Positions 38,174-47,724 of a DNA stretch of 64,000 nucleotides are shown here, in pieces. How positions within the stretch are numbered: the stretch's first letter is position 1; each line of letters starts with the position of its first letter. The translations under genes and the position numbers were made by a program. This stretch comes from Thiomicrorhabdus lithotrophica (GTDB taxonomy: Bacteria > Pseudomonadota > Gammaproteobacteria > Thiomicrospirales > Thiomicrospiraceae): the NCBI RefSeq assembly GCF_029201445.1, contig NZ_CP102381.1, positions 1,178,001-1,242,000 on the forward strand. Direction: 5' to 3'. The notes under the pieces are model-generated. The model saw only the letters and a list, made by a program, of their open reading frames with translations, was not told the origin of the DNA and ran no database searches.

Positions 38174-39265
38174 ATGACAACAGAACAGGCACAACTGACT
38201 GAGATTCGTAATCAAATTGATTCTATTGATCAACAAATTCAGGATCTTATTGGTAAAAGAGCTGAATGCGCTCAGAAGGTTGCAGACATTAAAACTCAAG
38301 GTGGTAACGTTAATGCTGTTTTTTATCGTCCTGAACGCGAAGCTCAAGTTTTAAGAGCCGTTAAAGAACGTAATACAAGTCTTCTTCCAGATGTAGAAAT
38401 GGCCAAGCTGTTTAGAGAGATTATGTCTGCTTGTTTAGCGTTGGAACAACCTGTTTCGGTTGCTTTTTTAGGGCCTGAAGGTAGCTACTCGCATGCAAGT
38501 GTTGTTAAGCAGTTTGGCTCATCAGCCCATTCGGTAGCCGTATCTACGATAGAGGATGTTTTTTCAGCCGTTGACAAAGGCGATGCTAATTATGGCATTG
38601 TACCGGTAGAAAATTCTTCTGAAGGGGTCGTTAAGTCAACGCAAAATGAATTGATAAAAACAAATCTTAAGATATCTGGTGAAGTGAGTTTAGCTATTCA
38701 TCATTGTTTAATGTCTAAATCAACTGCCCATGAAAATATTAAAAAGGTTGTTGCGCATCAACAAGCTTTAGGTCAGTGTGAAACATGGTTAAAAAACAAC
38801 TTGCCTTGGGCTGAAATAGAAGCGGTTGATTCTAATGCTTTAGCTGCCAAAATGGCTCAAGAAGATGAAAGTTTAGCTGCAATTGCTTCAGAACAGGCAG
38901 CACAGCTGTACCAACTAATCATCTTAGATTCGAATATTGAAGACTTTAAGGATAACACCACTAAGTTTTGGGTGATTGGTAAAGAAGATACTCAGCCAAG
39001 TGGTGAGGACAAAACGGCACTTATCATCTCTATCCATAATAAAGCAGGGGCTTTGTTGGATATTTTAGAAAGTTTTAGTAAACGTGATATTAATATGACT
39101 CGTATTGTTTCTAGACCCTCTACAGATAAGACGTGGGACTATCTATTTTTTATAGATGTATTAGGTCACAAGGACGATGAAAACGTGAAAGAAGCTTTAG
39201 AGGAAGTAGAGTCTAAGGCAGCATTTTATAAATTACTGGGTTCATTCCCTGTTTCTCCGCTGTAA
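38174..39265 (+). CDS. pheA: Bifunctional chorismate mutase/prephenate dehydratase (P-protein)
   Basis: 363 aa with three domains. AroQ chorismate mutase (about residues 8-90, IRNQIDSIDQQIQDLIGKRA), prephenate dehydratase (about 97-275, VAFLGPEGSYSHAS and the PVENSSEGVV motif), and a C-terminal ACT domain for phenylalanine feedback (about 285-360, IISIHNKAGALLDILESF). It makes phenylpyruvate from chorismate. No leader-peptide attenuator is visible in the 32-base gap after serC. Confidence 0.96.
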   Translation: MTTEQAQLTEIRNQIDSIDQQIQDLIGKRAECAQKVADIKTQGGNVNAVFYRPEREAQVLRAVKERNTSLLPDVEMAKLFREIMSACLALEQPVSVAFLGPEGSYSHASVVKQFGSSAHSVAVSTIEDVFSAVDKGDANYGIVPVENSSEGVVKSTQNELIKTNLKISGEVSLAIHHCLMSKSTAHENIKKVVAHQQALGQCETWLKNNLPWAEIEAVDSNALAAKMAQEDESLAAIASEQAAQLYQLIILDSNIEDFKDNTTKFWVIGKEDTQPSGEDKTALIISIHNKAGALLDILESFSKRDINMTRIVSRPSTDKTWDYLFFIDVLGHKDDENVKEALEEVESKAAFYKLLGSFPVSPL

Positions 39266-39294
39266 ATAACCTCTATTCTTAAAGAAGTATTATT

Positions 39295-40422
39295 ATGAAA
39301 CCAGCTTCAGCTCTTTTTTGCGACCAAGTTCAGCCACAAGTTCTAGGAATTCATCCTTATATTCCGGGTAAGCCAGTCAGTGAGCTTCAAAGAGAGTTAG
39401 GTTTGGAGTCGATTACTAAATTGGCTTCAAATGAAAACCCTTTAGGCGCAAGCCCAAACGTTATCACGGCCATTCAAAATGAATTAGTTGATATTGCGCG
39501 CTATCCAGATGGTAGTGCTTATGCCCTTAAGCAGCAGTTAGCTGAATTTTTAAATATTGCTGATACACAGTTAGCTATCGGTAATGGTTCTAATGAAGTA
39601 TTAGAGTTGGTATCTCGTGTCTTTGCAGGGCCTGGCGATGAAATCATCTATTCTCAATATGCCTTTGCAGTTTATCCAATATCCGCCCAAGTAGTTGGCG
39701 CAACAGGTGTTGAAGTGCCAGCAGTGAATTGGGGTCATGATTTAAATGCCATGCTTGCTGCAATAACAACTAAAACTAAGCTGATTTATATTGCTAATCC
39801 AAACAACCCAACCGGTACTTTCTTTACTAAAGAACAATGGCAACATTTTATTGACGCAGTTCCAAGTCATATCATTGTTGTTTTGGACGAGGCTTATTTG
39901 GAATATGCACAATCTTTCTTGGACAAAGCCCTTTACTTTAACGGCGTTGATTATGTTGAAAAATATAAGAATCTTTTGGTATCACGTACTTTCTCGAAAG
40001 CTTATGGTTTAGCGTCCTTAAGAATAGGCTATATGGTTGGAAATGAAGAAACGGTTCAATATTTAAACCAGATGCGAGAGCCTTTTAATGTTAATCATTA
40101 TGCACAAGTTGCTGCTCAAAACGCATTGCAAGATCAGGCCTTTGTCGAGCAGGTTGTACAGCTTAACCAAGCTGGAATGCGCCAACTAGTAAATGTGTTT
40201 GATGAACTGGATATTGCTTACATTTCTTCGATAGGTAACTTTATCTGTATTGATTTGGGTGAAAAAGTACTTGAATATAATCAAAAGCTCCTTGAGGAAG
40301 GGGTGATTGTTCGTCCGATTGCAAATTATGGTATGCCCCAGTATTTACGTATTTCTATTGGTACTCAGGTTGAAAATCAATACTTTATTGATGCACTTAA
40401 GAAAGTGCTTCAAGCAAATTAG
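39295..40422 (+). CDS. hisC: Histidinol-phosphate/aromatic aminotransferase
   Basis: 375 aa fold-type I PLP aminotransferase. SNENPLGASP motif near the N-terminus, IYIANPNNPTGT, DEAYLEY, and PLP lysine Lys235 in SRTFSKAYGLASLRIGY. Family members transaminate histidinol phosphate, and members in this aromatic operon (HisC2 type) probably also make phenylalanine and tyrosine from their keto acids. Nine bases before tyrA. Confidence 0.93.
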   Translation: MKPASALFCDQVQPQVLGIHPYIPGKPVSELQRELGLESITKLASNENPLGASPNVITAIQNELVDIARYPDGSAYALKQQLAEFLNIADTQLAIGNGSNEVLELVSRVFAGPGDEIIYSQYAFAVYPISAQVVGATGVEVPAVNWGHDLNAMLAAITTKTKLIYIANPNNPTGTFFTKEQWQHFIDAVPSHIIVVLDEAYLEYAQSFLDKALYFNGVDYVEKYKNLLVSRTFSKAYGLASLRIGYMVGNEETVQYLNQMREPFNVNHYAQVAAQNALQDQAFVEQVVQLNQAGMRQLVNVFDELDIAYISSIGNFICIDLGEKVLEYNQKLLEEGVIVRPIANYGMPQYLRISIGTQVENQYFIDALKKVLQAN

Positions 40423-40430
40423 GACTGCAA

Positions 40431-41297
40431 TTGAATAAGTTAAATAAAATTACCATTATTGGCGTCGGTTTGATTGGTGGCTCTTTTGCAAAAGGTCTCA
40501 AACAAGCAGGCCTGGTAAAAGAGATAATGGGCTTTGGTCAAAATACCACCAATCTACAAAAGGCTATTGAGCTTGATGTAGTCGACTCTTTTACAACCGA
40601 TATAGCGGAAGCGGTTCAAGATAGCGATTTGGTTTTTCTAGCTGTCCCGTTAGGTGCGATGAAAACGGTTTTAGAAAATATGAAGCCCTATCTATCTAAA
40701 AATACCATTATTACCGATGGTGGTAGTGCTAAAAGTAGTGTAATTCTTTCAGCGCAAGAGGTTTTTGGCGAGTTACCAGAGCACTTTGTACCAGGCCATC
40801 CTATTGCAGGTAAAGAGAAAAGTGGGGTAACTGCTGCTGATGAACAACTGTATGTAGATCACCGCGTTATTCTTACGCCAACGGCAGCCACTTCACAGGC
40901 GTCTTTAGAAATTGTGCAAGGTTTATGGTCAGCTTTGGGTGCAAATGTTGAAATAATGAACCCGCAGCAGCATGATGAGATTTTTGCGGCTACTAGCCAT
41001 TTACCACACCTTTTAGCCTTTTCTTTAGTCGATATGCTAAATGAACATGAAGAATTGGGCGATGTCTTTCAATATACTGCGGGTGGCTTTAGAGACTTTA
41101 CTCGTATTGCCTCAAGTGATGCCGTAATGTGGCGTGATATAGCGGTGTATAATTCTGAAGCTATTGTTAAGTGGCTAAAAAATTATGGCCTAGCACTAGA
41201 AGAGCTTACCAAGCTGGTTGAAGAAAAAGATTCTGATGCACTTTACACTTTATTTAAAGATGCCAAACAAGCTCGTGATAAACACATTGTTAATTAA
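40431..41297 (+). CDS. tyrA: Prephenate dehydrogenase
   Basis: 288 aa NAD-dependent dehydrogenase of tyrosine synthesis. N-terminal dinucleotide motif IIGVGLIGGSFAKGL, then VPGHPIAGKEKSG (with the conserved HPIAG) and TSHLPHLLAF. It is a monofunctional enzyme without chorismate mutase domain, and separate from aroA, whereas in pseudomonads these two are often fused. The start is TTG 40431, with AGGA about eight bases upstream. Cyclohexadienyl (arogenate) activity is possible and cannot be excluded. Confidence 0.93.
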   Translation: MNKLNKITIIGVGLIGGSFAKGLKQAGLVKEIMGFGQNTTNLQKAIELDVVDSFTTDIAEAVQDSDLVFLAVPLGAMKTVLENMKPYLSKNTIITDGGSAKSSVILSAQEVFGELPEHFVPGHPIAGKEKSGVTAADEQLYVDHRVILTPTAATSQASLEIVQGLWSALGANVEIMNPQQHDEIFAATSHLPHLLAFSLVDMLNEHEELGDVFQYTAGGFRDFTRIASSDAVMWRDIAVYNSEAIVKWLKNYGLALEELTKLVEEKDSDALYTLFKDAKQARDKHIVN

Positions 41298-41361
41298 ACC
41301 CTAGCTTTACAATCTAAAGCCAATTCAAATTCCAATTAAACGTTAAAAAGATAAAACTATT

Positions 41362-42702
41362 ATGGCAAACGTAAAATTCAAAGTTCAACTAGGCGGCACA
41401 ATCAAAGGTCGTATTCGTGTACCTGGTGATAAATCCATCTCTCACCGTAGCATTATGTTGGGTGCGCTTGCTGAGGGTAAAACCACTGTTACAGGTTTTT
41501 TAGAGGGTGATGATGCATTAGCGACTTTACAGGCCTTTCGCGAAATGGGGGTTGATATTGATGGCCCTAATAACGGCAATGTAACCATTAATGGTGTCGG
41601 GTTGCGAGGTTTGAAAAAACCTAATAAGCCTTTAGATATGGGTAATTCTGGTACATCTACTCGTCTGTTAGCAGGTATTCTCGCGGGTCAAGATTTTGAT
41701 TGTGAGCTTGTCGGAGACGCTTCTTTATCTAAGCGTCCAATGAAACGCGTAACGGTTCCTCTTAGATTAATGGGTGCGGAATTAGAAACTACTGAAGATG
41801 GTACTTTACCGATGATTATTCGAGGTAAAGGCCAGACCTTAAAAGCAATTGATTACACGCTGCCTATGGCGAGTGCACAGGTAAAGTCTTGTGTGCTGTT
41901 AGCGGGATTATTTGCCGAAGGAACCACTTGTGCATTAGAACCAGCTCCAACTCGAGATCATACTGAACGTATGCTGAATGGTTTTGGCTATGAAGTTCAC
42001 TCAGAGAAGTTAGATAACCAGAGAATGAAAGCGTGTTTAAAGGGTGGTGGTAGTCTTAAAGGGCGTCATATTGATGTCCCATCGGATATCTCATCAGCCG
42101 CTTTCTTTATGGCAGCTGCAGCGGTATCAAAAGATTCTGATTTAGTTATTGAGCACGTTGGAATGAATCCAACTCGTGTTGGTATTATTGATATCTTAAA
42201 ATTGATGGGCGCCAATATTGAACTTGAGAATTTCCATGAAGTAGGCGGTGAGCCCGTTGCGGATGTGCATGTTCGTTATGCGCCTTTAAAGGGTATTCAT
42301 ATTCCCGAAGAACTTGTTGCTTTGGCAATTGATGAATTTCCAGTATTGTTTGTAGTTGCTTCAACAGCAGAAGGGCAAACGGTTTTAACGGGTGCGGAAG
42401 AGTTACGTGTTAAAGAGTCTGATCGTATTCAAGTAATGGCAGATGCATTAATCGCTATTGGTGTAGATGCACAGCCAACGGCTGATGGAATGATTATTAA
42501 TGGTGGCAAGCAGTCTCCACAAAATGCAGAAATACAGAGTCATCATGACCACCGTATCTCTATGGCTATGACCATTGCAGGTCTAAATGCGGTATCAGAA
42601 ATTATTATTGATGATTGCGCAAACGTAAATACGTCTTTCCCAATCTTTATTGATTTAATCAATGAAGTAGGTATGAAAGTAGAAGTGGTTGAGGAAAAAT
42701 AA
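41362..42702 (+). CDS. aroA: 3-phosphoshikimate 1-carboxyvinyltransferase (EPSP synthase)
   Basis: 446 aa enzyme joining shikimate 3-phosphate and PEP. N-terminal GDKSISHRSIMLGALA, GNSGTSTRLLAGILAGQ, SKRPMKRV and RVKESDRI motifs are all present; the second carries an alternative to the GNAGTAMRP sequence of class I enzymes, i.e. a class II-like form often insensitive to glyphosate. Two-domain inside-out barrel length. Its stop codon abuts the cmk start (taa-ATG), so translation is coupled. Confidence 0.96.
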   Translation: MANVKFKVQLGGTIKGRIRVPGDKSISHRSIMLGALAEGKTTVTGFLEGDDALATLQAFREMGVDIDGPNNGNVTINGVGLRGLKKPNKPLDMGNSGTSTRLLAGILAGQDFDCELVGDASLSKRPMKRVTVPLRLMGAELETTEDGTLPMIIRGKGQTLKAIDYTLPMASAQVKSCVLLAGLFAEGTTCALEPAPTRDHTERMLNGFGYEVHSEKLDNQRMKACLKGGGSLKGRHIDVPSDISSAAFFMAAAAVSKDSDLVIEHVGMNPTRVGIIDILKLMGANIELENFHEVGGEPVADVHVRYAPLKGIHIPEELVALAIDEFPVLFVVASTAEGQTVLTGAEELRVKESDRIQVMADALIAIGVDAQPTADGMIINGGKQSPQNAEIQSHHDHRISMAMTIAGLNAVSEIIIDDCANVNTSFPIFIDLINEVGMKVEVVEEK

Positions 42703-43371
42703 ATGAGTTCTATACCTGTTATCACAATTGACGGTCCAAGTGGTGTTGGTAAAGGAACGCTTGCTCAGTACTTGGTTTGCAAAACAGGCTTTCATTTGTT
42801 GGATAGCGGTGCTATTTACCGAGCTCTAGCTTATGGTGCGGTTAAGAATGAAATTGCATTAGATGATATACCAGGCCTGGTAGCTTTATCTACTCATCTT
42901 CCAGTTGAATTCAAAGCTACAAGTATTCTGTATGAAGGTGCAGATGTAACCTCTAAGGTTCGCAATGAGGAAATTGCAGCGGTTGCTTCTACTGTTGCTG
43001 CTATTCCTGAAGTTAGAGCTGCTTTATTGCAGCGCCAAAAAGATTTTGCCAACTTACCAGGCCTGGTAGCTGACGGTCGAGATATGGGTACCGTTGTATT
43101 TCCTAGCTCCCCTGTAAAACTCTATTTAACTGCATCAGCTGAGATTAGAGCAGAAAGACGTGTTAAACAGTTGAAAAACCAAGGGATTGATGCTAACATT
43201 GCGCGGATAACTCAAGATATTAAAGAAAGGGATGAGCGAGATACCGGTCGAAAGACTGCGCCACTCAAACCTGCTGCTGATGCAATTATCATTGATACTT
43301 CTGATTTAGATATTCAAGAAGTGTGTCAAAAAGCAGAATCTTTATTATGGGAAAAGGGCTTAATGAAGTAA
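42703..43371 (+). CDS. cmk: Cytidylate kinase
   Basis: 222 aa P-loop kinase phosphorylating CMP and dCMP. Walker A GPSGVGKGTLAQ at residues 9-16, the DGRDMGTVVFP loop and RRVKQLKNQGI lid region are typical. Its ATG follows the aroA stop directly. Two exact CCAGGCCTGG palindromes lie in this gene (42871 and 43057), 186 bases apart, both in the Pro-Gly-Leu phase followed by GTAG. Confidence 0.96.
   Translation: MSSIPVITIDGPSGVGKGTLAQYLVCKTGFHLLDSGAIYRALAYGAVKNEIALDDIPGLVALSTHLPVEFKATSILYEGADVTSKVRNEEIAAVASTVAAIPEVRAALLQRQKDFANLPGLVADGRDMGTVVFPSSPVKLYLTASAEIRAERRVKQLKNQGIDANIARITQDIKERDERDTGRKTAPLKPAADAIIIDTSDLDIQEVCQKAESLLWEKGLMK
42871..42880. repeat. CCAGGCCTGG palindrome, copy 7
   Basis: Exact copy in cmk within TACCAGGCCTGGTAGC, encoding IPGLVA. 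Confidence 0.85.
43057..43066. repeat. CCAGGCCTGG palindrome, copy 8
   Basis: Exact copy in cmk within TACCAGGCCTGGTAGC, the same 16-base context as copy 7, encoding LPGLVA. Confidence 0.85.
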
Positions 43372-43437
43372 CCGTCTCAAACCTTGAATTGTTATAAAAT
43401 TGATTTTAATTAATTGATTTTAAAAGTTTTTCTGAAT

Positions 43438-43461
43438 CCCTGGTCTTATTTAAGACCGGGG
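43438..43461 (+). terminator. Hairpin between cmk and rpsA (attenuator or terminator)
   Basis: Arms CCCTGGTCTT (43438-43447) and AAGACCGGGG (43452-43461) with an ATTT loop and one G-U pair. ATTTGTATTTT follows. Possibly it ends cmk transcripts or belongs to the rpsA leader, which starts 115 bases later. Confidence 0.6.
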
Positions 43462-43575
43462 ATTTGTATTTTCTGCTAGCTAATGGGAAGCTGGCAATTA
43501 TTAACTGACCCGACTATTTACTTAAACCCCATTTGCGGTAAGTAAGCGGTATGAAAAATATTGGTAATACTATCC

Positions 43576-45234
43576 ATGAGTGAATTATCTTTCGCTGAAT
43601 TATTTGAAGAATCATTTCAAGAAAAATTTAACACAGGCGCTTTAATCATTGGTACCGTTGTAGGTATTGATAAAGAAACTGTTCTTGTAGACGCTGGCAT
43701 GAAGTCTGAGTCTGCTATTCCTAAGTCTCAATTTATGGACGCAAACGGTGACCTAGAAGTTGCTGTTGGTGATGAAGTTGAAGTTTACCTAGAATCTCTA
43801 GAAGATGGTTTAGGTGAAACTCGTTTATCACGTGAAAAAGCTAAGCGTGCTAAGACTTGGGATCGCCTTGAAACTGCTATGGAAGAAGGTGAAGTTGTTG
43901 TTGGTCTTGTAACTGGTAAAGTTAAAGGTGGACTGACTGTTGATGTTGAAGGTGTACGTGGTTTCTTACCAGGTTCTCTAGTAGATATCCGCCCAATCCG
44001 TGACTTCGGTTTCTTAGAAGGTAAAGAAGTTGAAATGAAGCTTGTTAAGCTTGACCGTAAGCGTAACAACGTTGTTGTATCTCGTCGTGCAGTTATTGAA
44101 CAAGAAAGTTCAGCTGAGCGTGAAGCGATTCTTGCAAACATGGAAGAAGGTGCGTCACTTAAAGGTATCGTTAAGAACCTTACAGATTACGGTGCTTTCA
44201 TCGATCTTGGTGGTGTTGACGGTCTTCTACATATTACTGATATGGCTTGGCGTCGTGTTAATCACCCATCTGAAATTGTTCAAGTTGGTGATGAAATTGA
44301 CGTTAAAGTTCTTAAATTTGATAAAGAACGTAACCGTGTATCTCTTGGTCTTAAGCAGCTTGAAGAAGATCCTTGGGCAGATATGGTTTCTCGTTACCCA
44401 ATGGGTGCTGAAGTTGCTGGTAAAGTTGCAAATATCACTGATTACGGTGCTTTCATCGAAATTGAAGATGGTATTGAAGGTCTAGTTCATACTTCTGAAC
44501 TTGATTGGACTAACCGTAACATTCACCCATCTAAAGTGGTTCACCTTGGACAGGAAGTACGCGTTAAGATTCTTGATGTTGATCAAGAGCGTCGTCGTAT
44601 CTCTCTATCTATCAAGCAGTGTACTGTTAACCCTTGGGAAGGTTTCTCAGCAACTCATGCTAAAGGCGATAAAATCGCTGGTAGCATCAAGTCTATCACT
44701 GACTTCGGTATCTTTATCGGTCTAGAAGGTGGTATTGATGGTCTTGTACACCTGACTGATATCTCTTGGAATCAGCCTGGTGAAGAAGCTATCCGTGACT
44801 TCAAGAAAGGTGACGAGCTAGAAACAGTTATTCTTTCTATCGATCCTGATCGTGAGCGTATCTCTTTAGGTCTTAAGCAGTTAGAACAAGATCCGTTTGG
44901 TCAGTTCGTAGCAGACAACGGTAAGGGTAGTATTGTTTCTGGAACAGTTAAATCTGTAGACGAGAAGGGTGCTGTTATTTCAATCGCTCCTGAAGTTGAA
45001 GGTTACCTTCGCGCTTCTGAGTTAATGGAAGATACTCGTGATGCTTCAAGCGTTCTTAAAGAAGGCGACGAAGTTTCTGCGAGAATTACTAACATTGACC
45101 GTAAAAACCGTTCTTTATCTCTTTCAGTTAAAGCTAAAGAAGCTGCTGAAGAAGCTGAAGCAATCAAAGGGTATTCAGAACAACAAGTTGTTGCTGGTAC
45201 TACTCTAGGTGACCTTTTCAAGGATAAAATGTAA
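43576..45234 (+). CDS. rpsA: 30S ribosomal protein S1
   Basis: 552 aa with six S1 RNA-binding repeats, the full-length gammaproteobacterial form. Repeats 3-6 show the canonical spacing, with [28 protein letters not shown] segments. It unwinds mRNA at the ribosome. Codon use is strongly biased towards preferred codons, as expected for a highly expressed gene. I choose ATG 43576 ([13 protein letters not shown]) because it aligns with other S1 proteins; the upstream TTG 43561 would add five residues. As in other rpsA genes no strong ribosome binding site is visible. Followed by ihfB. Confidence 0.97.
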   Translation: MSELSFAELFEESFQEKFNTGALIIGTVVGIDKETVLVDAGMKSESAIPKSQFMDANGDLEVAVGDEVEVYLESLEDGLGETRLSREKAKRAKTWDRLETAMEEGEVVVGLVTGKVKGGLTVDVEGVRGFLPGSLVDIRPIRDFGFLEGKEVEMKLVKLDRKRNNVVVSRRAVIEQESSAEREAILANMEEGASLKGIVKNLTDYGAFIDLGGVDGLLHITDMAWRRVNHPSEIVQVGDEIDVKVLKFDKERNRVSLGLKQLEEDPWADMVSRYPMGAEVAGKVANITDYGAFIEIEDGIEGLVHTSELDWTNRNIHPSKVVHLGQEVRVKILDVDQERRRISLSIKQCTVNPWEGFSATHAKGDKIAGSIKSITDFGIFIGLEGGIDGLVHLTDISWNQPGEEAIRDFKKGDELETVILSIDPDRERISLGLKQLEQDPFGQFVADNGKGSIVSGTVKSVDEKGAVISIAPEVEGYLRASELMEDTRDASSVLKEGDEVSARITNIDRKNRSLSLSVKAKEAAEEAEAIKGYSEQQVVAGTTLGDLFKDKM

Positions 45235-45267
45235 TTTAAATTACATTAAAAGTCTTTCTAAAAGGGT

Positions 45268-45353
45268 AGTCTGCACTTAGTAGTGTAGACTGCACCTTGG
45301 TCTCTCTAATGAATTCTCATTAGATTTATTGAAACTCTCTACTTAATAGAGAG
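45268..45353 (+). promoter_or_regulatory. Three consecutive stem-loops in the rpsA-ihfB spacer
   Basis: Hairpin 1: AGTCTGCACT (45268-45277) with AGTGTAGACT (45282-45291). Hairpin 2: CTAATGA (45306-45312) with TCATTAG (45317-45323). Hairpin 3: CTCTCTA (45335-45341) with TAGAGAG (45347-45353), ending 20 bases before the ihfB start. None has a strong T run, so these look like mRNA processing or stability structures rather than terminators. Confidence 0.5.
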
Positions 45354-45373
45354 ATAAATAAGAGCAATACAAA

Positions 45374-45676
45374 ATGACCAAGTCAGAACTTATCGAACTC
45401 ATTGCAAGAAAACAAACTCAATTTGCCCAAAAGGACGTTGAGATTGCAGTGAACCAAATTGTTGATTCTATGATAGATACTCTATCTCAAGGTGAGCGTA
45501 TTGAAATACGTGGCTTTGGAAGTTTTAGTTTACATCACAGAAAAGCAAGAGTTGGTCGTAACCCTAAAACAGGGGCTACGGTAGAATTGGATGATAAGCG
45601 TGTTCCTCATTTTAAGCCTGGAAAGGCTTTAAGAGAGCGCGTTGATGATTCCAAAGAGCATACCGATATCTTGTAA
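45374..45676 (+). CDS. ihfB: Integration host factor subunit beta
   Basis: 100 aa HU/IHF-family protein. It starts [14 protein letters not shown] and has the DNA-arm signature [25 protein letters not shown], with the beta-subunit ending [15 protein letters not shown]. With IHF-alpha (not in this window) it bends DNA in replication, recombination and sigma-54 promoter activation; rpoN is also encoded in this window. Position after rpsA is conserved across the gammaproteobacteria. Confidence 0.96.
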   Translation: MTKSELIELIARKQTQFAQKDVEIAVNQIVDSMIDTLSQGERIEIRGFGSFSLHHRKARVGRNPKTGATVELDDKRVPHFKPGKALRERVDDSKEHTDIL

Positions 45677-45684
45677 TAACAAAT

Positions 45685-45715
45685 AAAAGGGGTGAGTTTT
45701 CTCACCCCTTTTTTT
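45685..45715 (+). terminator. Intrinsic terminator after ihfB
   Basis: Arms GGGGTGAG (45689-45696) and CTCACCCC (45701-45708), loop TTTT, then seven T; flanking A and T runs extend the stem. Strong terminator. Confidence 0.95.
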
Positions 45716-45764
45716 ATTTATTCCTCTATAATCTCTTTATAACTTCTTTGTAGAGATTTCTTGC

Positions 45765-46100
45765 ATGTTCAAACTATTTTCCCTGATATTTATTACCCTG
45801 TTTCTAATGATAGGCGTGACTTTGGGGGTCTTAAATCCAACTTCTGTGGATATAAATCTTCTGGTTACTTATATTCAGCTACCACTTAGTGTTGTTATGG
45901 CTGCTTTGTTTGTTTTGGGTCTTACTATTGGCGCAGCATTCATTTCTATTCAGGCAATTCGGTTACGTTGGGTTATTAGACAAAAGACTAAACAGAATCA
46001 AAAGTTATCTGATCAAATTATTCAACTTAAAAAAGCCAATATCGAAGCTAAAGAGTCTCTAAAAAAAGAATCTAAGGCATTGGTTAATAAAGAAAACTAG
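45765..46100 (+). CDS. lapA: LapA-domain inner-membrane protein (DUF1049)
   Basis: 111 aa with two N-terminal membrane segments (about residues 4-22 and 42-62) and a C-terminal lysine-rich coiled coil. The [23 protein letters not shown] segment is the LapA (YciS) family core. In E. coli LapA works with LapB in controlling LpxC and LPS assembly. Here the next gene is pyrF directly, with no lapB in between (in E. coli the order is lapA, lapB, pyrF). pyrF starts eight bases after its stop. A TATAAT-like box precedes it. Confidence 0.85.
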   Translation: MFKLFSLIFITLFLMIGVTLGVLNPTSVDINLLVTYIQLPLSVVMAALFVLGLTIGAAFISIQAIRLRWVIRQKTKQNQKLSDQIIQLKKANIEAKESLKKESKALVNKEN

Positions 46101-46108
46101 AGTTTATT

Positions 46109-46840
46109 ATGAGTACAAACACACTTTTTGATGTTAATGATCCCAAGGTTTTAGTGGCACTGGATTTTGCAAATTCTAATGATGCACTTGAATTCGTTAA
46201 AACCTTAAATTCTTCAGCTTGCAGATTAAAAGTTGGTAAAGAATTATTTGCGGTTGCAGGCCCAAATTTTGTTAAAGATTTAGTTAAGCAGGGGTTTGAT
46301 GTTTTTTTAGATCTTAAATACCATGATATTCCTAATACAGTTGCAAAAGCAGTGCAGGCTGCTGCGCGTATGGGTGTTTGGATGGTGAATGTTCATGCAT
46401 TAGGTGGTCGTAAAATGATGCAAGCTGCTAAATTAGCACTTGATGAACTAGCTGATGTTGAAAGAAAGCCGTTGTTGATTGCTGTAACCGTATTAACAAG
46501 TATGGAGCAAGAAGATTTAGCAGAAATTGGTTTACAAGGCACGCCTGAAGATAATGTATTGCGCCTTGCATCCTTGGCGCAAAGCTCTGGCTTGGATGGT
46601 GTGGTTTGTTCAGCACAAGAAGCGGCTCCGTTACGTAAGCTTGTAGGTAGTGATTTCTGTCTTGTTACTCCTGGAATCAGGCCTTCAGGGAGTGCTGTTA
46701 ATGACCAAAAGCGTATTATGACACCAGTAGAGGCTATGACAGCCGGTTCTAGTTATTTAGTGGTAGGCCGTCCGATAACCCAATCTGCCGAACCATTAGC
46801 TGTTTTGGAACAAATTAATCAATCACTTGCTGGTTATTAG
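46109..46840 (+). CDS. pyrF: Orotidine 5'-phosphate decarboxylase
   Basis: 243 aa TIM-barrel enzyme making UMP from OMP. Conserved VALDFAN start, catalytic [10 protein letters not shown] (Lys70), and the phosphate-binding end motif VVGRPITQS. Adjacent to lapA as in many gammaproteobacteria. Probably co-transcribed with it. Confidence 0.96.
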   Translation: MSTNTLFDVNDPKVLVALDFANSNDALEFVKTLNSSACRLKVGKELFAVAGPNFVKDLVKQGFDVFLDLKYHDIPNTVAKAVQAAARMGVWMVNVHALGGRKMMQAAKLALDELADVERKPLLIAVTVLTSMEQEDLAEIGLQGTPEDNVLRLASLAQSSGLDGVVCSAQEAAPLRKLVGSDFCLVTPGIRPSGSAVNDQKRIMTPVEAMTAGSSYLVVGRPITQSAEPLAVLEQINQSLAGY

Positions 46841-46954
46841 GTTTTAAACCCTTATCTGTAGCCCCTTACATTTTTATATTTAAACAGTTTTACTGATGAT
46901 TAATTTTTTTCAGGAAAAATCGTTGGTAAAACAGTCACTTTCATGTAATTTCGT

Positions 46955-46983
46955 TTGTATTAATCCTTAAACTCGTTTATAAT
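46955..46983 (+). promoter_or_regulatory. Sigma-70 promoter of the rpsF-rpsR operon
   Basis: -35 TTGTAT (46955-46960), spacer 17 bases, consensus -10 TATAAT (46978-46983). It lies 95 bases before the rpsF start. Confidence 0.8.
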
Positions 46984-46991
46984 TCGCGCCT

Positions 46992-47050
46992 TTCAGGCAG
47001 TTCGTCTGAATAAATCCTTGTCTCACTGCATATTAAATGTGTCAGGAGAC
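46992..47050 (+). promoter_or_regulatory. Structured leader of rpsF
   Basis: Two stems follow the promoter: TTCAGGC/GTCTGAA (46992-47010) and a longer one with outer arms GTCTC (47020-47024) and GAGAC (47046-47050), supported by CTG/CAG pairs inside. Leader RNAs binding S6:S18 are known upstream of rpsF in many bacteria; whether this fits that motif was not tested. Confidence 0.4.
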
Positions 47051-47077
47051 TGATTATCATCCATAAGGAGAAAATGA

Positions 47078-47455
47078 ATGCGTCATTATGAAGTCGTATT
47101 TCTAGTGCACCCTGATCAAAGTGAACAGGTTCCTGCAATGCTAGAACGTTACCGTGCCCTTATCGAACAGTCTGGTGGTCAAATCCACCGTTTAGAAGAC
47201 TGGGGTCGCCGTCAACTTGCTTACCTTATTAATAAGGTACACAAAGCTCATTACATCATGCTTAACATTGAGTGTACTCAAGAAGCGCTTGATGAACTTG
47301 AAAATGCTTTCTATTACAACGATGCTGTTTTACGTAGCATGGTCACTAAGCAGAAAACTGCTATTACTGAACCTTCAGTAATGACTGCTAAGAAAGAAGA
47401 GCGTTTTGACAAGCGTCGCGATAACAATCGTGACACTCGTGATAATAAGGAGTAA
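47078..47455 (+). CDS. rpsF: 30S ribosomal protein S6
   Basis: 125 aa. Starts [15 protein letters not shown] and carries [21 protein letters not shown], the S6 core. C-terminal tail is charged ([17 protein letters not shown]), as in gammaproteobacterial S6 that is modified by glutamylation. GGAG precedes the ATG by eight bases; the gene ends three bases before rpsR. Confidence 0.97.
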   Translation: MRHYEVVFLVHPDQSEQVPAMLERYRALIEQSGGQIHRLEDWGRRQLAYLINKVHKAHYIMLNIECTQEALDELENAFYYNDAVLRSMVTKQKTAITEPSVMTAKKEERFDKRRDNNRDTRDNKE

Positions 47456-47458
47456 GAG

Positions 47459-47686
47459 ATGTCTAGAGGGTTTGGTAGAAAAAAATTCTGTCGTTTTACC
47501 GCTGACGGAGTAAAACAAATTGATTACAAAGACTTAGATACTTTGAAGGCTTATATTACTGAAACAGGTAAAATTGTTCCTAGTCGTATTACTGGAACAA
47601 GCGCTAAGTATCAGCGTCAATTAGCAACAGCAATTAAACGTGCGCGTTATATTGCTTTATTGCCATACACTGATCAACACAAATAA
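47459..47686 (+). CDS. rpsR: 30S ribosomal protein S18
   Basis: 75 aa. [21 protein letters not shown] and [32 protein letters not shown] are the family signature. It pairs with S6 on the ribosome; the adjacent genes are co-transcribed. Confidence 0.97.
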   Translation: MSRGFGRKKFCRFTADGVKQIDYKDLDTLKAYITETGKIVPSRITGTSAKYQRQLATAIKRARYIALLPYTDQHK

Positions 47687-47724
47687 TTTTTGTTTGACGG
47701 TAAATAAGATATAACAGGAAAACC

